A DNA stretch of 25,390 bases, from contig JBFFIE010000029.1 in NCBI GenBank assembly GCA_041556555.1, positions 1 through 25,390 on the forward strand, read 5' to 3'. A model generated the notes under the pieces. That model was not told the origin of the DNA, searched no databases, and saw only the letters and a program-made list of their open reading frames with translations. The stretch is from SZUA-592 sp041556555 (GTDB lineage Bacteria > Pseudomonadota > Gammaproteobacteria > Eutrophobiales > Eutrophobiaceae). The translations under genes were made by a program, and so were the position numbers. Every line of letters begins with the position of its first letter. Position 1 is the stretch's first letter. This document shows, piece by piece, positions 23,168 to 25,390 of the stretch.

Positions 23168-23962
23168 TCACTTATGTATTCCGGTAAACGGCTGCTTAAT
23201 CAAGCTCATTAAATTTACTACATCCTGGTCTTCAAACTCTTTCAAACCAATTTTCATTCGCTGGTGTCCCAGCTCCGGTTGTTCTCGGTAGGTGGAAAAA
23301 AACCTGTCCCACCAGGGAATACAAAAACCGAAATTGCTGTTTGTTTCGTAACGGATTTGCGAATGGTGTACCCGGTGCATGTCCGGTGTAACCAGCAGAT
23401 ATCGGAGATAGCGATCAAGAGTAACCGGAATATTTACATTCCCATGATTAAACATGGCAAGACTGAACAAGGTGATTTCGAACAATATCACTGCAATCAC
23501 AGGTGCACCCAATAACATGATAAAGGCCATCTTCAAGATCATGGACAATATAATTTCCACGGGATGGAAACGTATACCCGTGGTGACATCTATATGCGCA
23601 TCGGTATGATGTACCCTGTGAATTCGCCAGAGCAAAGGTATCTTGTGAAACAGGACATGTTGCCAATAGATTAGTAAATCCAGCAAGAAAAAACTGATAA
23701 TTATGGAATACAGTGGATTGATATCAACCTGGTTAAACAGGCCCCACTGCATATCGCTGGCAATGACTGCAGAGCCCACCGCTGCAACCGGAAATAGCAG
23801 CGCTGTTACCGCGACATCGACCAGCAGCAGCAACAGATTATTAAGACGCCGTAAGCCCGGCCTGGCGATTACCCGCCGCCTGGGCGACAAGGTTTCCCAC
23901 AGGAGCATCAGCAATAACAATGCACCAAATACAAAAATACGTATAATTTGTTCAATATCCAT
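23168..23962 (-). CDS. Sterol desaturase / fatty acid hydroxylase family membrane protein
   Basis: 264 residues, with hydrophobic stretches near 8-22, 42-68, 84-100 and 138-170 that fit about four membrane helices. The di-iron histidine motifs are all present: H102-VLF-H106, H115-RV-H118-H119 and H196-RV-H199-H200, with additional H133 and H173. Members hydroxylate or desaturate sterols, fatty acids, carotenoids or alkylglycerol ethers using O2; the substrate here cannot be read. It is the first gene of a minus-strand group with the ArsM-like gene 28 bases downstream. It diverges from hemB across 65 bases, in which no convincing promoter pair could be fixed. Confidence 0.9.
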   Translation of the reverse strand: MDIEQIIRIFVFGALLLLMLLWETLSPRRRVIARPGLRRLNNLLLLLVDVAVTALLFPVAAVGSAVIASDMQWGLFNQVDINPLYSIIISFFLLDLLIYWQHVLFHKIPLLWRIHRVHHTDAHIDVTTGIRFHPVEIILSMILKMAFIMLLGAPVIAVILFEITLFSLAMFNHGNVNIPVTLDRYLRYLLVTPDMHRVHHSQIRYETNSNFGFCIPWWDRFFSTYREQPELGHQRMKIGLKEFEDQDVVNLMSLIKQPFTGIHK

Positions 23963-24027
23963 CGGGCAGGTATCAGATATGATGCTGGCTTAGAATAACG
24001 CAGAAATAATCCGGTTGATTCGAACTG

Positions 24028-25041
24028 ATGACAAAATTCAATAAAAAAAGTTTCCCTGCTACTCGCATGCGGCGGATGCGTGCCAATGAGTTTTCACGCC
24101 GATTAATGCGGGAATCGCAACTATGCACGGATGATTTGATCTTCCCCCTGTTTATCACGGAAGGCAAGAACAGCCGTGAACCGGTTCCTTCCATGCCGGA
24201 TATTGAGCGCTTGAGCCTGGATGAACTCCTGAAAGAAGCCGGGGAAATACTGGGACTTGGGATTCCGGCCATCGCCCTGTTCCCGGTGGTACCGGAAGAA
24301 AAAAAATCGGAGGATGCCGCCGAAGCCTTTAACCCGGAAGGGCTGGCTCAGCGAGCCATACGCATGTTGAAAAAAGAACTGCCGGAACTCGGCGTCATCA
24401 GTGATGTGGCACTGGATCCCTTTACTTCACACGGGCAGGACGGTCTGATTGATGAGACCGGTTATGTGTTAAATGACGCCACGCTGGAAGTTCTGGTCAA
24501 GCAGGCCCTGTCACATGCAGATGCCGGTGTAGATATTGTTGCACCATCAGACATGATGGATGGGCGTATAGGCGCTATCCGGGAGGCCCTGGAATATGCC
24601 CGCCATGTGAACACCAGAATCCTCGCATACTCTGCCAAGTATGCGTCAAGTTTTTACGGACCGTTCCGGGATGCGGTTGGTTCGGCATCCAGCCTGGGCA
24701 AGGGTAATAAATACAGTTACCAGATGGACCCGGCGAACACCGATGAGGCCATAAGTGAAGTCGCGCTGGATATTGCAGAAGGTGCCGACATGGTAATGAT
24801 CAAGCCTGGCCTTCCCTATCTGGACATTGTTCAGCGCGTGAAATCCGAATTCAAGTTACCGACTTTTGTTTATCATGTCAGTGGTGAATACGCCATGCTC
24901 AAAGCTGTTGCCGAAAAAGGCTGGCTTGAGGAAAAAGCCGTTGTGCTTGAATCCTTACTCTCCTGCAAGCGCGCCGGAGCAGACGCCATTTTGACCTACT
25001 ATGCCAAACAGGTTGCGATCTGGTTACAACTAGATAAATAA
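24028..25041 (+). CDS. hemB: Delta-aminolevulinic acid dehydratase (porphobilinogen synthase), magnesium type
   Basis: 337 residues, the length of Pseudomonas aeruginosa HemB. The two Schiff-base lysines are K204 in YSAKYASSFYG and K259 in MIKPGLPYLD. The metal-site segment reads DVALDPFTSHGQDG (126-139), with aspartates and alanine where zinc enzymes such as E. coli HemB carry three cysteines, so a magnesium-dependent enzyme is expected. The N-terminal arm RMRRMRANEFSRRL matches the octamer-forming arm of the family. It condenses two aminolevulinates to porphobilinogen in haem and related tetrapyrrole synthesis. The ATG at 24028 has no clear ribosome site. A DUF3465 gene follows 19 bases on. 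Confidence 0.97.
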   Translation: MTKFNKKSFPATRMRRMRANEFSRRLMRESQLCTDDLIFPLFITEGKNSREPVPSMPDIERLSLDELLKEAGEILGLGIPAIALFPVVPEEKKSEDAAEAFNPEGLAQRAIRMLKKELPELGVISDVALDPFTSHGQDGLIDETGYVLNDATLEVLVKQALSHADAGVDIVAPSDMMDGRIGAIREALEYARHVNTRILAYSAKYASSFYGPFRDAVGSASSLGKGNKYSYQMDPANTDEAISEVALDIAEGADMVMIKPGLPYLDIVQRVKSEFKLPTFVYHVSGEYAMLKAVAEKGWLEEKAVVLESLLSCKRAGADAILTYYAKQVAIWLQLDK

Positions 25042-25060
25042 CCAGCAGGATTACTTGCTG

Positions 25061-25390
25061 ATGAAGAAACCCCTCTTTTTTGTCATTTTCCTGACTGTCC
25101 TTGCCATCTTTGTTTACCTACCTGCAACTGATAAACAACCTGCCACTGATACGGGCAGGGAACATGTTCTCCAGGCACAGAACTTCACCAGGAGTGATGC
25201 CAACACCCAGGTGCGGGGAAGCGGTGTCGTTATACGCTCACTCCCCGATGACAGGGATGGCAGTCAACACCAGCGATTTATTATTTCACTGGCTTCAGGG
25301 CAAACCCTGCTGGTTGCCCATAATATAGATCTGGCACCCAGGATTGAATCACTCAACCCGGGTGACCGGGTTGAATTTTTTGGTGAGTAC
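25061..25390 (+). CDS. DUF3465 family exported protein, N-terminal part (runs off the window)
   Basis: The ATG at 25061, with AGGA about 13 bases upstream, opens a frame of 110 codons that is still open at the window end. The first 21 residues are hydrophobic (LFFVIFLTVLAIFVYL), a signal peptide or anchor. The following region, GSGVVIRSLPDD, QRFIISLASGQTLLVAHNID, LAPRIESLNPGDRVEFFGEY, matches the small OB-fold-like DUF3465 family as I remember it. Its function is unknown; a periplasmic location is expected. It is probably co-transcribed with hemB, 19 bases upstream. Confidence 0.8.
   Translation, partial: MKKPLFFVIFLTVLAIFVYLPATDKQPATDTGREHVLQAQNFTRSDANTQVRGSGVVIRSLPDDRDGSQHQRFIISLASGQTLLVAHNIDLAPRIESLNPGDRVEFFGEY

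Noticed and set aside
1..25390. tRNA/rRNA genes, CRISPR arrays, insertion sequences, integrases or attachment sites
   Set aside because: No cloverleaf with a TTCGANTCC-type arm in the gaps, no spaced direct repeats and no transposase or integrase motifs were seen on either strand.

Overview
The window reads as a housekeeping-rich stretch of a gammaproteobacterial chromosome with moderate GC (about 50% by eye). Signs are the mnmG-rsmG-parA-parB order, a two-subunit glycyl-tRNA synthetase (glyQ-glyS) followed by gmhB-like and plsC-like genes, a biosynthetic arginine decarboxylase SpeA, and a Pseudomonas-type HemB. Chromatiales or a related lineage is plausible, but this is inference. I see no rRNA, tRNA, CRISPR array, transposase or prophage gene. 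Genes are dense and no gap exceeds 300 bases; the longest, 10203-10408, holds inverted repeats only.

Layout. (1) 1-5118, minus strand: gamma carbonic anhydrase, speE, mnmG, rsmG, parA and the start of parB, closely packed and reading towards position 1. (2) 5259-5858, minus: a pseudoazurin-like copper lipoprotein with a hairpin after it. (3) 5978-10202, plus: M20 metallopeptidase, speA, and a 3-hydroxyisobutyrate dehydrogenase-family reductase. (4) 10409-14882, plus: four genes of a GldA/GldF/GldG-like ABC system ending in a DUF4340 protein. (5) 14961-19214, plus: glyQ, glyS, a GmhB-like HAD protein and a PlsC-like acyltransferase. (6) 19256-21126, plus: two YbjQ-family paralogues, a 51-residue two-helix membrane protein and an M48 metalloprotease. 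(7) 21127-23962, minus: sterol-desaturase-family hydroxylase, ArsM-like methyltransferase, folD. (8) 24028-25390, plus: hemB and the start of a DUF3465 protein.

How the genes relate. SpeA and SpeE are two steps of the arginine-agmatine-putrescine-spermidine route, but sit in separate opposite-strand groups with no agmatine-processing enzyme in the window. MnmG, RsmG and GlyQS serve translation; ParAB serves chromosome segregation. FolD feeds the one-carbon pool that ultimately supports SAM-dependent methylation by the ArsM-like enzyme next to it.

The least explained parts are the four-gene ABC/GldG/DUF4340 operon, the YbjQ-YbjQ-small membrane protein-M48 cluster, the hydroxylase-ArsM-FolD cluster, and a GmhB homologue that has lost the catalytic residues of HAD motifs II and IV while keeping motif I and its zinc site.
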